Below, piece after piece: positions 46,296 through 57,330 of a stretch of DNA of 64,000 nt (position 1 is its first letter; every line of letters starts with the position of its first letter). The position numbers and the translations under genes are program-made. The notes below the pieces were generated by a model. The model ran no database searches and had not been told where the DNA came from. It saw only the letters and a program-made list of their open reading frames with translations. This DNA is from Isoetes taiwanensis (Eukaryota; Streptophyta; Lycopodiopsida; Isoetales; Isoetaceae): assembly GCA_021234155.1 (NCBI GenBank), contig JAJEKV010000020.1, positions 1,909,275 through 1,973,274 on the forward strand. The letters are read 5' to 3'.

Positions 46296-48043
46296 GGCGA
46301 TCCGATGTCTCGGATCGATGGGATTAAAGTAGTTTTTTTTATGTGACATGTCCCGTAATAACAATTTCTTTAGGGCGGCATCAATGGAGAAGGGAGCTCT
46401 GCCACATGCAATTTGTCTTCATCTTTTGGCATTTAGAGATCATGTTCTTGAGGTGGCTATAGCAAGAACAGTGTCCATGACAGTGTCTGTGAGTGTTGAG
46501 CACTTTGATGATGCTCAACTTTGCATAAGTAGATGTTCAATTCTTCGTATTTTGTCATGAGATGTTTTAGCAGGCTTGCCTTTCTAAGGTAGAAACTTTG
46601 CTTGCTGCAATTGTAGTCTATCCACCTAGACAGCCACCCAGGCCATATTAATTCCATGCCGTTGGATCTATATAATTTTGCATCAAAGGCTAAGAAAAAT
46701 AAAAAAAAAATTCCAAGAAATCTCTTTGCCTTCTTTGACCACACACTTTTTGTTGTACTTCCCTTCCAAATTATTTTTCATTTCATCTGAGAACCAAAGT
46801 TTCTCCCTCTTCCTCTCTTTCCATTCTCAAAGAATTCTCAAAAAGGAAACTTGTTTTCTATTTTGGTAGAGAGAGACAGGAGCATTGTCTTAGAGCTGAA
46901 ATTTTATGAGTTTGCACAATTGCTTTTCCACCAGAATCAATTGGGTTTTTGAACATCATTTTGCACTTTATAATTTTGAGGAGTAGTTGTTTCATATTTT
47001 TAAGATAGATAGATATTGTTTTGAGAAGCTGTTGTTGTACTTTGTTGCATGCATAGGATGATTGTGCAAAGGATTTACAGTTCTTATTGAAAGTTACTAG
47101 AAGAAGTACAGATGTGCCTTCCTTATGCTTTGATGCCATACATGCTCCATGTTTCAGGTAAATACATTGTTTCGATTAGAATCACAACGGTTTTTGCTTA
47201 TTCAAGTTTCTGCTTGCTGCCGATTGTTAGGTCAAGCAGGAAAAAAATTTCCAGTAACAGGTGGGTTTGTGCCATTTGCAATGTGAAGCTTTTTTTGCTT
47301 ATCTCTTGCTCTATGTCTTGATAATTTACCTATCTGCCCCTCCCACCCTTTGCCCTAAGCTTGCCATGCTGCTAGTTTTTTTTTTAAATATGAATAAGGA
47401 GATGGCTAATGTACTTGAGTTGTTTTTTTTGCCTGCTACTACAAAAGTAGGATAAAAATGGCAAAGAAGAGGAGAACATTATGCTCCATCTTTTCTGTTC
47501 CATTGATATCTTATTTTTGTACTAGTCACATAATATTCATATACAATATGATTTAGGCAGGTTTTTAACCTTTGTGTGGATTTCATTTTTGAATCATAGC
47601 GTATTCGAAATTTCATGTCTTTTTATACCAATTGTATTTTGAATATAGGGTTCCCAACATAGGGTCTAGATTTGATGATTATGATCATCTTGTAGGATAT
47701 CCCTTTAGAGCAAGTGGTCGAGATATATGCATACATCGTGTAAATTCAGTGCCCATTAATGGTGGGTAATTTTCTAGGAACACAATAGATGCAAATATCT
47801 ACTCTCTTGTTTTATACTTGTGAAGCATCTAAGTCATTTTCATCTTGCAATATTTCGTCCATTACGTGTATTATAGGATGACAATATAGAGCAACTCTAT
47901 GTGATGATAAGTTGCATATGGCCAATCTCAAAGATGAGGGCAATGGTTTCTGGAGTCCCCATTATTATAGACTAATGTTGGTCATACTTGAACCTGACTT
48001 AATTGTGGCGGGTTTAAGGTCCTAGCCAAGCCCATGCCCCGAA
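46296..48043. other. intergenic DNA, no supported gene
   Basis: AT-rich with short unsupported ORFs on both strands. Confidence 0.5.
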
Positions 48044-49243
48044 GGGCTAAATATCTACTTTTGTTCATCAATATAAAAGGCTACCTATGAAATGATGGAA
48101 TATAATAGAATAGAATAGATTTTTTATCGTCCACGGAGACCAATTGGCCTATGGGACCCAAACAAAAAGAGAGCAGCAAGCGTATTACTGTCAGGAGTAA
48201 AAAACCCCTGCCCCGAAGGGTTTTCGAGGGTTACAACAATTGGGTACGCTGTACAATTGTATAGGACAATTCAATACTGTCTCGGAGGACACAATTGAGT
48301 CCATGTATCTATAACCTCTTAGAGGTATGACCCCAACAAGTCACGGACGCCGTATTCAATAACTCATGCAGCGGTTGGCCAGGCACTACCAACTGAACAT
48401 ACCACGCTCGGATATGGGCAAACGCTGGGTAGATCTGGAGGGCATGACATTCATCTTCAATGGCGACCTGGTGGCAACACTGACATAGCCTCTCCTTCCG
48501 TGCTTCCCGAGTCCAACATCCTATCTCAATGCGGAGACGAAGTGCACCTGTGCGAATCGAAGCTATAAGTTTGCGTTTCTTCATGGGCAAATGGGTGTAC
48601 AAGTACTAGTGTGGGCCTCTCTTGAGCCTAGGATTGACTTGCTGTTGATAGTGTGCCATCTTAACATGCGTCAGAGCATCTGCATCTCGGAGCGTACGAA
48701 TGAAAGTAGCATCTAGGTACAGTTTTAGTGCATTGTGATCCTTTTTTGTCCGTACCTGTATGCATCTATTTGCCTGTACGTCCCAACTTGAGAACCACTA
48801 AGCTTGCCTGTCCATCTAGCAGGCTTTGCGGCGTTGGGGACCCATAAAAAAGCAAGGTTGGGCAAACGTGTATCACCCATAGCGACCACCTTCTGGAAGT
48901 AAATAATATGGCGTTCCAATGCAGCCCTTTGAAGGGGTAGAAAACCTGTCTCCTGGAGAAGGATCTGGTATGGAACGGTGGATTTTACTCCAAGAGCTCG
49001 TGCCAAGAAGGCTTTCTCCACCTGCTCGAGATTATTCCAAGTGGTGAGGGATATCACTGGACCCCACACTTCTGCCCCATACAGGAGGACCGGCTCGACC
49101 AAGGTCCTAAACAGGTGTGACTGGTGGCCCCAGGCATACAACTCATGGAACAACCCATCCCTTGTCGCATGAAAATGAGAACTTACAACTACCCGAGGGC
49201 TAAATATCTACTTTTGTTCATCGATATAAAAGGTTACCTATGA
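48044..49243 (-). mobile_element. 5-prime-truncated LINE insertion flanked by 47-bp direct repeats
   Basis: The 47-bp sequence starting GGGCTAAATATCTACTTTTG occurs at 48044-48090 and 49197-49243 with about three mismatches and brackets a minus-strand LINE end. Minus-strand frame 49153-48725 carries L-F-R-T-L-V-E-P-V-L-L-Y-G-A-E-V-W-G, the standard motif after the LINE RT. After a frame break, 48602-48309 holds C-Q-C-C...H, the C-terminal zinc-finger region. The minus strand ends in a TTCTATTCTATT tail near 48110. A neighbouring ~100-bp tandem duplication (49147-49296) complicates the flank. Confidence 0.75.
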
Positions 49244-49299
49244 GGGATGGAACAACCCATTCCTTGTCGTATCAAATTAGAACTTACAACTACCCAGAT

Positions 49300-49931
49300 G
49301 CACATTGCCCTACTTGGATGTGGTAGGCTAACATTTTGACAGCCATTTTTGGGACCCACTGCCGATCAGACCCACGTGATCTTTTGGTCATAATCATTTA
49401 CAACATTATTATTAAGACACATTAGTCGAATCTGCCTCATGTGTAAAAGACATTATAACTCCCATGATCAATGTCCTTATGTTGATGTTCCGAATCTTTG
49501 GCATGGTATGGAATCCCTGTTCAATTATCTCGTGTACTGGGCTATCTTGTAGCTAGACATGGGCAAGATTGAGATTTGAGGGTTATTTTGTCTTGCATTT
49601 TTCCTCTGCCTGTAGAGTGCGAATCAAAGCACCTGAATTGGGACCTATGGGACCCTTAGAGGGGTGCAATAAAGCATATCACATGCATATCTATCCACAA
49701 TGTATTGTTGAGTGTCGAAAAAAGAACATTTTTTTTTCAATGCAAGTACTGAATGCAATGTTCAAATGCTAAAAAATTATAGAATAATATTGCTCAACAT
49801 CATGTAAAATGATGGCATGCTAACTTCGTATATTCCTCACAAACCTTGTTTACATCCCTAATTCTCGTGTCTTTCTATTATATATCGTCTTCTTCTGTCT
49901 CTATTCAGAGGCTTGCGCCACAGAAATAATT
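49300..49931 (+). promoter_or_regulatory. upstream region and leader of the bHLH gene
   Basis: No gene is visible. TATTATATATCG near 49877 may be a TATA box. A pyrimidine-rich stretch follows and leads into the leader that carries the upstream ORF. Confidence 0.35.
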
Positions 49932-50135
49932 ATGGGAACCGCATCGAATCCTGGAGATCCAAATCTGATAGAGATTACTGAAGACCATTCCATTCTTTGT
50001 TTTCATGGTTTTCAGGTTAGTTCCGTTTTCATCTTCATTGTTTTCTGATTTAAACTCTAGCAGTATCCGGTAACCTTGTGTGATTTATGCAAAAAGGCGA
50101 GATATTTCTGTCAGCTAATGAAACCCATTACGTAG
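49932..50135 (+). CDS. conserved peptide upstream ORF of the SAC51-type bHLH (spliced)
   Basis: Exon 49932-50015 (28 codons, M-G-T-A-S-N-P-G-D to C-F-H-G-F-Q) ends at CAG/GTTAGT. A second exon from 50097, after AAAAAG, continues in phase with A-R-Y-F-C-Q-L-M-K-P-I-T and TAG at 50133-50135. As I recall it, the conserved upstream peptide of Arabidopsis SAC51-family mRNAs ends A-E-Y-F-R-Q-L-L-K-P-V-T, so eight of the last twelve residues agree and the stop is in the same place. In SAC51 this peptide represses translation of the main ORF, and thermospermine relieves it. The N-terminal part is diverged and shorter (40 versus about 53 residues). Preserved control here is inference. Confidence 0.75.
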
Positions 50136-50426
50136 TTCTGTCTGGCGAGAAAGAATTTTATACAGGTGCCATTTTCAATTTCTCTTGTTCTGGATGTTCT
50201 GTGTTTTTGATTCGTGTTTTTCTACGTAGGCCATTCTATAGAACCACTTTCGGTAGGAAAGGGAAAGCACCAACGGCTTTTTGAAGGGAAAACTATACTG
50301 CAAGGCATCAGTAGCAACATTACATCATAAAGTGGAGATTCTTTGCTTCAATAAGCAACAGGGCTATGGCCATGCGGTAGGAGATATTCTGAAATTGTAG
50401 AAACAGTTTTTTTCATTTGCCTCAGG

Positions 50427-51359
50427 ATGTTCAAGGGCCTACAAACCGAACTGACTCCCAGCCATGATCAAAATATGGACTGCTTACATCTCTGCTGTCA
50501 ACAAGTGCAAGCCATGACGAATATGCAAGGGATGCTTTCTGATGCATGTCAGCGCACATCTGTCGCATACAACAGAGCTACAAATGATGGAAGAGACATG
50601 GTGCACTTAAGTCTTTTAAATGAAGTGTCTGTTTTTCAGAATCCATCTGCACGTAAAGGACAGAATTTTGAAGAGCTTGGCATTGCATATGCTCAACATC
50701 AGATAATAAATCCAACATATGCATCTTTATGGTACTATGATGTCCAGCATGAGTGGCCATTGGAAGTGCATGCTAAATCTTCTCCAAATATTTGCATTCC
50801 ATCTATGGCATGTGATGCAGTTCTGGTTCCATCTGCTGAATCTTGTACAAGCTTTCAGGAGGACAGCCAAGAGCTTGAAGCCCTCCTGAGCTCTGATGAA
50901 GATGAGGAAGATAGCACAGGACATTCTTATAGTCCCGAACGTTTTACGGGTCCATCCGAAGGATCGTGTAGCAGCCACAGGAGCATCCAGGACCACTTGG
51001 AAATGACTCTAGGGGATGAAGTAGTTAATGAAGAACAAACAAGGGTTGGGAAAGAAGAGTATGAAGTAAATTCTTGTTTTGGTGTTACTGCGCAGCCCCC
51101 TGATTCTGGTGTCAGAAAATTACAGCCTATCAAACAATCCTCGATGACCCGTTGTGCACCATTGATGAGAACCAGATGCAAGAGAACTTGGAGGAAGAGG
51201 AGGGTCAGGAGATCTGTGCAGCTGCTCAAGGAAGTTATCCCAGGAGCTGAATTTATGGACACCTTAATGGTCTTAGAGAAGACCATTAACTATTTGAAAG
51301 CACTACAGGTGAGAGCTAAAGAACTTGAGATCAACTCATCTGACCTCTATATGATATGA
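50427..51359 (+). CDS. SAC51: SAC51-like bHLH transcription factor
   Basis: The 310-codon frame starts at an ATG one base after an acceptor (TTTGCCTCAG), so the whole main ORF is in one exon and the leader is spliced. Residues 149-162 are acidic (E-L-E-A-L-L-S-S-D-E-D-E-E-D), a hallmark of the SAC51/bHLH143-145 group. Residues 251-300 form the bHLH: C-K-R-T-W-R-K-R-R-V-R-R, then V-Q-L-L-K-E-V-I-P-G, a loop, and L-E-K-T-I-N-Y-L-K-A-L. The basic region lacks the Glu of E-x-x-R-R, so E-box binding is doubtful. Family members act as dimer partners in the LHW/thermospermine circuit for xylem development and are controlled by an upstream peptide, present here. The frame is intact and the gene is probably functional. 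Confidence 0.9.
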   Translation: MFKGLQTELTPSHDQNMDCLHLCCQQVQAMTNMQGMLSDACQRTSVAYNRATNDGRDMVHLSLLNEVSVFQNPSARKGQNFEELGIAYAQHQIINPTYASLWYYDVQHEWPLEVHAKSSPNICIPSMACDAVLVPSAESCTSFQEDSQELEALLSSDEDEEDSTGHSYSPERFTGPSEGSCSSHRSIQDHLEMTLGDEVVNEEQTRVGKEEYEVNSCFGVTAQPPDSGVRKLQPIKQSSMTRCAPLMRTRCKRTWRKRRVRRSVQLLKEVIPGAEFMDTLMVLEKTINYLKALQVRAKELEINSSDLYMI

Positions 51360-51360
51360 T

Positions 51361-53108
51361 GATATGATCTGATCTGATCTGGGAGGACACTAATATCAGT
51401 TTGATCCAGCAATATTTATTAAAAAAAAAATCTTTAGTATTTCAGACCACTCCCTTCAAATGGATACTGATCTTTGTTCCTGATTGTGCCATAATTTTTT
51501 TACTACCTCTTCCAATGAAAGCATATGTTTTGGAATAAGCACACAAGTTAATGGACCATACGTCATAAGGGTCATAACCTTTTAATGGACCATACGTCAT
51601 AAGGGTCCTTTTTAATTGAAGGCTATCTCTTTTATTACGGCTTGCACCTAATTATATCATCACTTGACCATTTAATTTCACGTTTCATTATATATCTTTG
51701 AACCACTGATATGATTCAAGAGTGTTCTTACAAGATGTTGTTGCCAATTTGAAGCATCCTTCAAACCTTACAATTGCAAATGAAAGCCTATAGTTATATT
51801 TGGTTCAATGATAGTGGTATATCATTGAATGCCCTGATTTTAATTGGTTCATCATAAGTTTGCTTGAATCTAGGGTCATGATTTTTGCCTTTCTAAGTTC
51901 AGTGGAAATGGCACTTTCTTATTTGTCCAATTGTCAATATCGATGGGAAATTTATGCGGCACATCGAGCGGCACCAAACTGAAAAAATTAACTTTTTTTA
52001 TTTCTCATGATTCCAAGTGTTCTATTATTGCAAACACTAACCACACTAACAATTGTGTCTGTCTTATCAAGACTTACACTACAAACTTCCCTATCAGGGC
52101 AATGACTAGTGATGGATACTTATCACACATCCTGGAGAGATGGTACAATTAGCCTTCCAATGGTAGTGCTCACTATGCATTTTCTTATAAGGAAGAAGTT
52201 TGCTATATATTCTATGCTATTGGGTTATGCTATTGGTTTTATATATTCTATTTTCTTTAGGCAATAGGATATTGAGCTAACTATTTGTTGTTGTTGTAGA
52301 GAGATAGAGGGTAGCAATGGTTGCATTCTGCATGAAGTTGTCTTTTATGTACCTCGATTCATATCATCAAAGCAACGAACCAAAGCTCTCATTGTATATA
52401 TTCATAGCGCCTATAATTTTAGGATTTGAGACCTTGTCATCCGTTATTGCTTTTATTTGTCTAAATTTAACCAAGCAATTCCAATTCTTAGTCCATGCAA
52501 TAGCTAATGGCATGACTCTAAATTTTTGTGTAATGAACCCAAATACCTATGAAATGCAGGGTATTTGAGCTCATGTTAGTTCTTCTCCATGGAACATATT
52601 GCATGTTAGTTGTTTATCAAGATTATTAGGAATTCCCCAGAGCGTGTAAATATATCATCTGCCAACATTTGGAGTGAGATACTTTTGAATGTAGACAAGT
52701 ATTTAAGGTGGTGGAAGTCTGCAAATTATCAATGGCCAGATAAATTGTCTTGGCAAAATCGGTATTATGCATCCTTGAAGTTATACTCCATGGGATGCGT
52801 TTGCATGCTCCTTAAGCATTTTGCAGTAGGTTTTCTTCATCGATTCATAGTCGTGGGTGTTTTTAGGTACTTTGTAAACTTAGACATAATGTGAAGTCAA
52901 TGACTTGAATCACATTATTGCTAGTCCTGTACGTCCAGGTATAGGACTATTCTTGAAGACCACGGAGCAGGGCAGGAATAAAGCACCAGGTCAAGCATCG
53001 GGTAGTGCCAAAGGTCCAAATAGAGGGCTGTCTTGCAGGTGATCCCGAACCCAGACCCTAAACATTGTCGCCGTTGTCGGGTCTTAGTTCTTTTTCTCAC
53101 TCATCAAG
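51361..53108. other. intergenic DNA, no supported gene
   Basis: AT-rich. A word AATGGACCATACGTCATAAGG is duplicated in tandem (51551 and 51586). From about 52920 the composition shifts toward that of element D and may be its leader, but I found no LTR or primer site. Confidence 0.5.
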
Positions 53109-54881
53109 ATGTATGCTCGCACTTTCACTCCTGAGGAACTTCTTAGCCAAACTGCTGCTCGCCTGGAACGCCACCAGCGCCGTGAAGCTGCTCGTAAAAT
53201 GTATGATCCAGACTATGACATTGAAGGAGGCTGTATCCGCTCACGTGCTTAGTCGGCGCCGCCCACCCCTCATGTTAGTTCTTGCCCTGGATCTTCCCCT
53301 GTGTGCAAGCACTGCTCTCAACCATAGTCGCCTCATCATACACCGGTACAGCCTACTCCTCGTTTCTTTCAAACTCCAGACAGCACTTATATTCATATTC
53401 CTTCTGGCCACACTCCTCTGCCTTCGCAACCGTCTTCTTTTCCACATGGTTTATCTTATCCTCATGTTTCCTTTGGCCCGCCTCATGTTCATGAATTTCT
53501 GCCTTCACCTTCATTTCAGCACTCGGTTCCTGTGTACAACATTACCGATCTCAAGTTAAATGAGGATGGCACCCAAGGCGCCTTGCCCACGAATGCCACT
53601 CTCTCGAGACCACCAGGTTTCATGGCCCCAATGCCACCGCCTTGCTCCCAGCCCATGGTTGTACCCCACGGCTATGTTCCCACATATGCTCCATTGTTGT
53701 ACACACATGTTCCGCCCCTGTCACCTATTCAAAATCTGAAGCTCACATACAACGATTTTTGGCAACACTAAGGGGAAGCCTTTAGATCAAAGTGCCCAAG
53801 CACATATGGAGGAATTTGAGGCTTTGGCTATTCTCAATGGCCACGCTCAACCTCAACTCAAGTTTCACATCTTTTCCACTACGCTGCGCGGAGCCCCTCA
53901 TCAATGGCTGATGGCCAACAAAAGTCATTGGAAACAAAATTGGCAGGAGATGAAGACTGCCTTTCTCTCTCACTATGGCACCACGGACGATGATCAGCAG
54001 TTTCTGAAGCAGCTGAATGATTTCAAACGAGCCTCAAAATACTTATCAGGTCCAGGCTCCTCCGGCAGGTGTCCCTCTGTCTTCATATCTTGAGTATGTT
54101 GACCCGTGGGGTGACATGACTCTTGATCAGGACCACGCGGTTGCCACTCTCCTGGATCCTTATCTGGCTCCCTGTAACAGGATCCAGCGTGTTGATGTTT
54201 TTTCCGACGACGACACTTCTCATGATACTGTTAATGTTGCTGCCGCCATGCAGCGACCACTGCTGGATGCTTCTCAGCAGCCTCTCTTCTTCACCACGCA
54301 AAGTGTTGAACCACCCGTCGTGTTCCAACCTCCGGCTCACACCATCACGGACACGGAGAGGTCGTTGATCTTGGAGATAACCAACCTGTCCAGTTGGCTG
54401 CAAATCTTCCACCACCTTATAAAGCTCGAGCTATTAGCCTCTTCAAGAAATTCAAGCATATCTTTGCGTGGAGCTACAAAGACTTAAGAGGTATCAAAAA
54501 AGAATTGGGGGAACTAACCATTCCTACCAAACCGGATGCATGTCCGATCTAGCAACGACAGTACAGGCTCAACCCCAATTATCGTGACCGTGTCAAGGCC
54601 GAAACTGATAAACTTCTTGCTGCTGGCTTGATCTATGAAGTCAAACATTCTGAGTGGGTGAGCCCGATTGTCATTGCTCTCAAGCACAATGGAAAAATCA
54701 GAGTTTGCGTGGACTATCAAAAATTAAATCAGGCCACGGAAAGGGATCATTTGCCCCTATCCTTCACAGATCAGGTTCTTGAAGAGGTAGCTGGCCATGA
54801 AATGTACTCATTCATGGATGGCTTTTTGGGTATAATCAAATCTCGATTAAAGCCAAGGATCAACTGAAAACAACTTTCATC

Positions 54882-56171
54882 ATGCCCTGGGGCACTTTCG
54901 CCTATAAAGTGGTACCTTTTGGCTTATCCAATTCTCCATCCACTTTTCAACGCATCAGACTCTTTGTTTTTCAAGATTATATAAAAGACAATGCCTTTCT
55001 TCAAATTTTTCAGGATGACATTTCTGCATACAGCTCCATGGATGAGCATCTTGACAAATTGGAACTTGTTTTCCAAAAATGTGATAAATCAAGCATTATT
55101 TTAAATCCTGAAAAGTGCACCTTCTGTGTCACTTTGGGTGTCCTTCTTGACCATGTCGTCAGCAAAGAAGGTATCACCACAGATCCTGCAAAGATTAGTT
55201 GTGTGCTCAAAGCAAATGCACCTTCTAATATTAAGGAGACACGCTCATTTTTGGGCAAAGTTAATTATTATGCAACCTTCATTCCAGGACTTGCTGCCAT
55301 AGCAGATCCCATTCATAAACTCACGGGTGATGAATCCGCTTGGGCTTGGAATTCCCAGGCGGATGCAGCATTTCAGAAACTGAAGGTACTCCTGACTCAA
55401 GCTCCAGTCCTTGTTCCACCTCAATGGGACAAACCTTTCCATGTTCATGTTGATGTCTCTGCCTTTGCAATTGGTGTTGTTCTCTCTCAAGAATCTGGTT
55501 CTCACACGGATAAGCCCATTCGCTATGCTAGCAGAAAGCTTCATCCTGCTGAGCGTAATTATTCTGCCACGGAACGAAAGGCTCTTGGTCTCATCTTTTG
55601 TGTCCAAAGATTCCATCATTATTTGTTGGGAAGCAAAATCAAATTCTTTGTTGATCATCAAGCTCTTCTTTACCTGATTAACAAAGCCACGCCCACGGGA
55701 TGTATTGCCCGTTGGGTACTGCTTCTACAAGAATTTGCTCCCTTCGAGATCATTCACAAAGCTGGTAAGTCACATGTTGTGCCCGACTATCTTTCACACA
55801 TCCACACGGACGACCCGTCCACGGGTGTTTCAGATGTCTTTCCAGACGCACAACTCTTTTTGGTCACGGCCACACCCCACTGGTTTCATGACTATCAGCA
55901 ATATCTCCTCACTGGTGCCTTGCCGTCAGAAGACCCCACACTCCCTCCTAAGAAGCTCCGGTCACGTCGTCAGCAGTTCCTTAGAGAAGTCTGTGACTAC
56001 ATCATGGTCGCGGGACATCTCTACAAGCGTGGCAAGGACATGGTTTTACATCGGTGTGTTCTTCCTCATAAGGTGCCAGAAATTGTTTGCCAAGTCCATG
56101 AAGGCCTTGGTGGAGGACACTTCAGTGGTGATACCACGGGCCGCAAGATTCTTCTTGCTGGTTACTTTTGA
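54882..56171 (+). pseudogene. pol: element D RT palm to integrase zinc finger (open segment)
   Basis: The 429-codon open segment contains V-P-F-G-L-S-N-S-P-S-T-F, F-Q-D-D-I-S-A-Y-S (catalytic doublet), S-F-L-G-K-V-N-Y-Y, RNase H with H-V-D-V-S-A-F-A-I-G and H-P-A-E-R-N-Y-S-A-T-E, and the H-x-H half of the integrase finger (V-H-E-G-L-G-G-G-H). It is unusually long for such a broken element. It starts and ends at frame breaks. Confidence 0.88.
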
Positions 56172-56756
56172 CCCACGTTCTTCAAGGATGCCCACGCTCA
56201 AGCATGCAACTGTAACACTTGTCAGCGTGTGGGCTGACCCACGGCCCGTGACGCTCTTCCTCTCACGCCAGTCGCCACGCCATTACCCTTCAGCAAATGG
56301 GGGATGGATTTGTTGGCCCAATGGATCCACCTGCGCGGCACACCCGTGCCCGCTATATCTTGGTTCTCACATATTATAGCCACCAAGAGGGCGGAGGCCT
56401 GTGCACTTTCGGACAATACTGCTGCCAGCACGGTTAAGGTTCTTTATACACATGTCATCACGCATTTTGGCTATCCAACAGAGCTTGTCAGCAATCGTGG
56501 TATTCATTTTGTCAATCATACCATCAAAGAATTGACGGATTATTTGCACATTCACCATAGGAAGAATACACCCTACTATCTACAGGATAATGGACTTGCG
56601 GAAAGTACAAATAAGACACTTATCAACATTTTGAAGAAAATCTGTGATGCTTCTCGGACAGATTGGCAGGAAAAGTTACCTACTGTTCTGTGGGATTACA
56701 ACACGAGTTTCAAAATTGCTACAGGGCAAACACCCTTCAAATTAGTCTATGGCTAG
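56172..56756 (+). pseudogene. element D integrase core, catalytic Asp lost
   Basis: C-N-T-C-Q-R (about 56205) completes the zinc finger. G-M-D-L-L-A holds the first Asp. The second motif reads V-S-N-R-G-I-H-F, with Asn where the family has Asp. L-A-E-S-T-N-K-T-L holds the Glu. The frame ends in TAG at 56754, after K-L-V-Y-G. Confidence 0.8.
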
Positions 56757-56849
56757 GAAGCTCTCATGCCTTTTGAATATGTTCTTTCATCACTTCATTT
56801 CCAACTGGCTAAGATAGCTGCTTACAAATGCAAAGGCATGTCTTTTGTT

Positions 56850-57330
56850 GCTCAATAGTTATGGGTTGTCTTCTGAGCTTAGTCCCTGTAGAAGGCAATG
56901 ACACCCATCGCAACAACGCTCAACATCCTAATGACAACAAATTACATCGACCACATACTAGCAGATTCACAGCTGATGTCGTCAGGACATCCTCTATCTT
57001 CAATAGACGAGAGCAGACGACGCGCCCATCTTTGAGACGCGTACAAGTGCCTGTTCAACAGCAACGCATGCGGTACAACCACACTCTACAAGGGCGGAGC
57101 CCTCAGTGATAGCCATCCTCGCCGCGTTCCGAGACCGCACCACGGGAACTGTCGTGCACACGGCAAATATATATAGGCACCATGGCAGGAACATGCAGCA
57201 ATTCCTCGACAATATCAGTGTGATTGCCGAGAGTTCAACATCGCAATCCACACTCGGAGCCAACGCCACAATGAAAGCCGCCAGGACTGTCCTCATGGGA
57301 TATTTCAACGTAGATGCCCTGCGACAAAAC
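56850..57330 (+). pseudogene. LINE endonuclease (EEP) domain fragment
   Basis: The best frame (57106-57330) reads V-V-H-T-A-N-I-Y-R-H-H-G-R-N-M, F-L-D-N-I and A-R-T-V-L-M-G-Y-F-N-V-D-A-L-R. This is the V-x-x-G-D-F-N-x-D core of the exonuclease/endonuclease/phosphatase domain that nicks target DNA in LINEs, with Tyr in place of the Asp. It is cut exactly at 57330 by the LTR of element C. The upstream ~230 bases appear to be the same element with broken frames. Confidence 0.6.

Larger units (their letters stand above)
53109..56757 (+). mobile_element. element D: Ty3/gypsy remnant without visible LTRs
   Basis: Gag starts at ATG 53109 (M-Y-A-R-T-F-T-P-E-E-L) and breaks after 48 codons. A gag core follows at 53806-54030 (A-L-A-I-L-N-G-H and L-R-G-A-P-H-Q-W-L). 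The protease appears to be missing: gag passes into the pre-RT linker near 54040. RT runs 54628-55260 with F-Q-D-D-I (FxDD intact) and one break at 54867. RNase H has V-D-V-S-A at 55450, then integrase zinc finger and core up to 56756. The family reverse-transcribes and integrates; this copy is dead. No matching LTR pair is found in the window. Confidence 0.85.
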
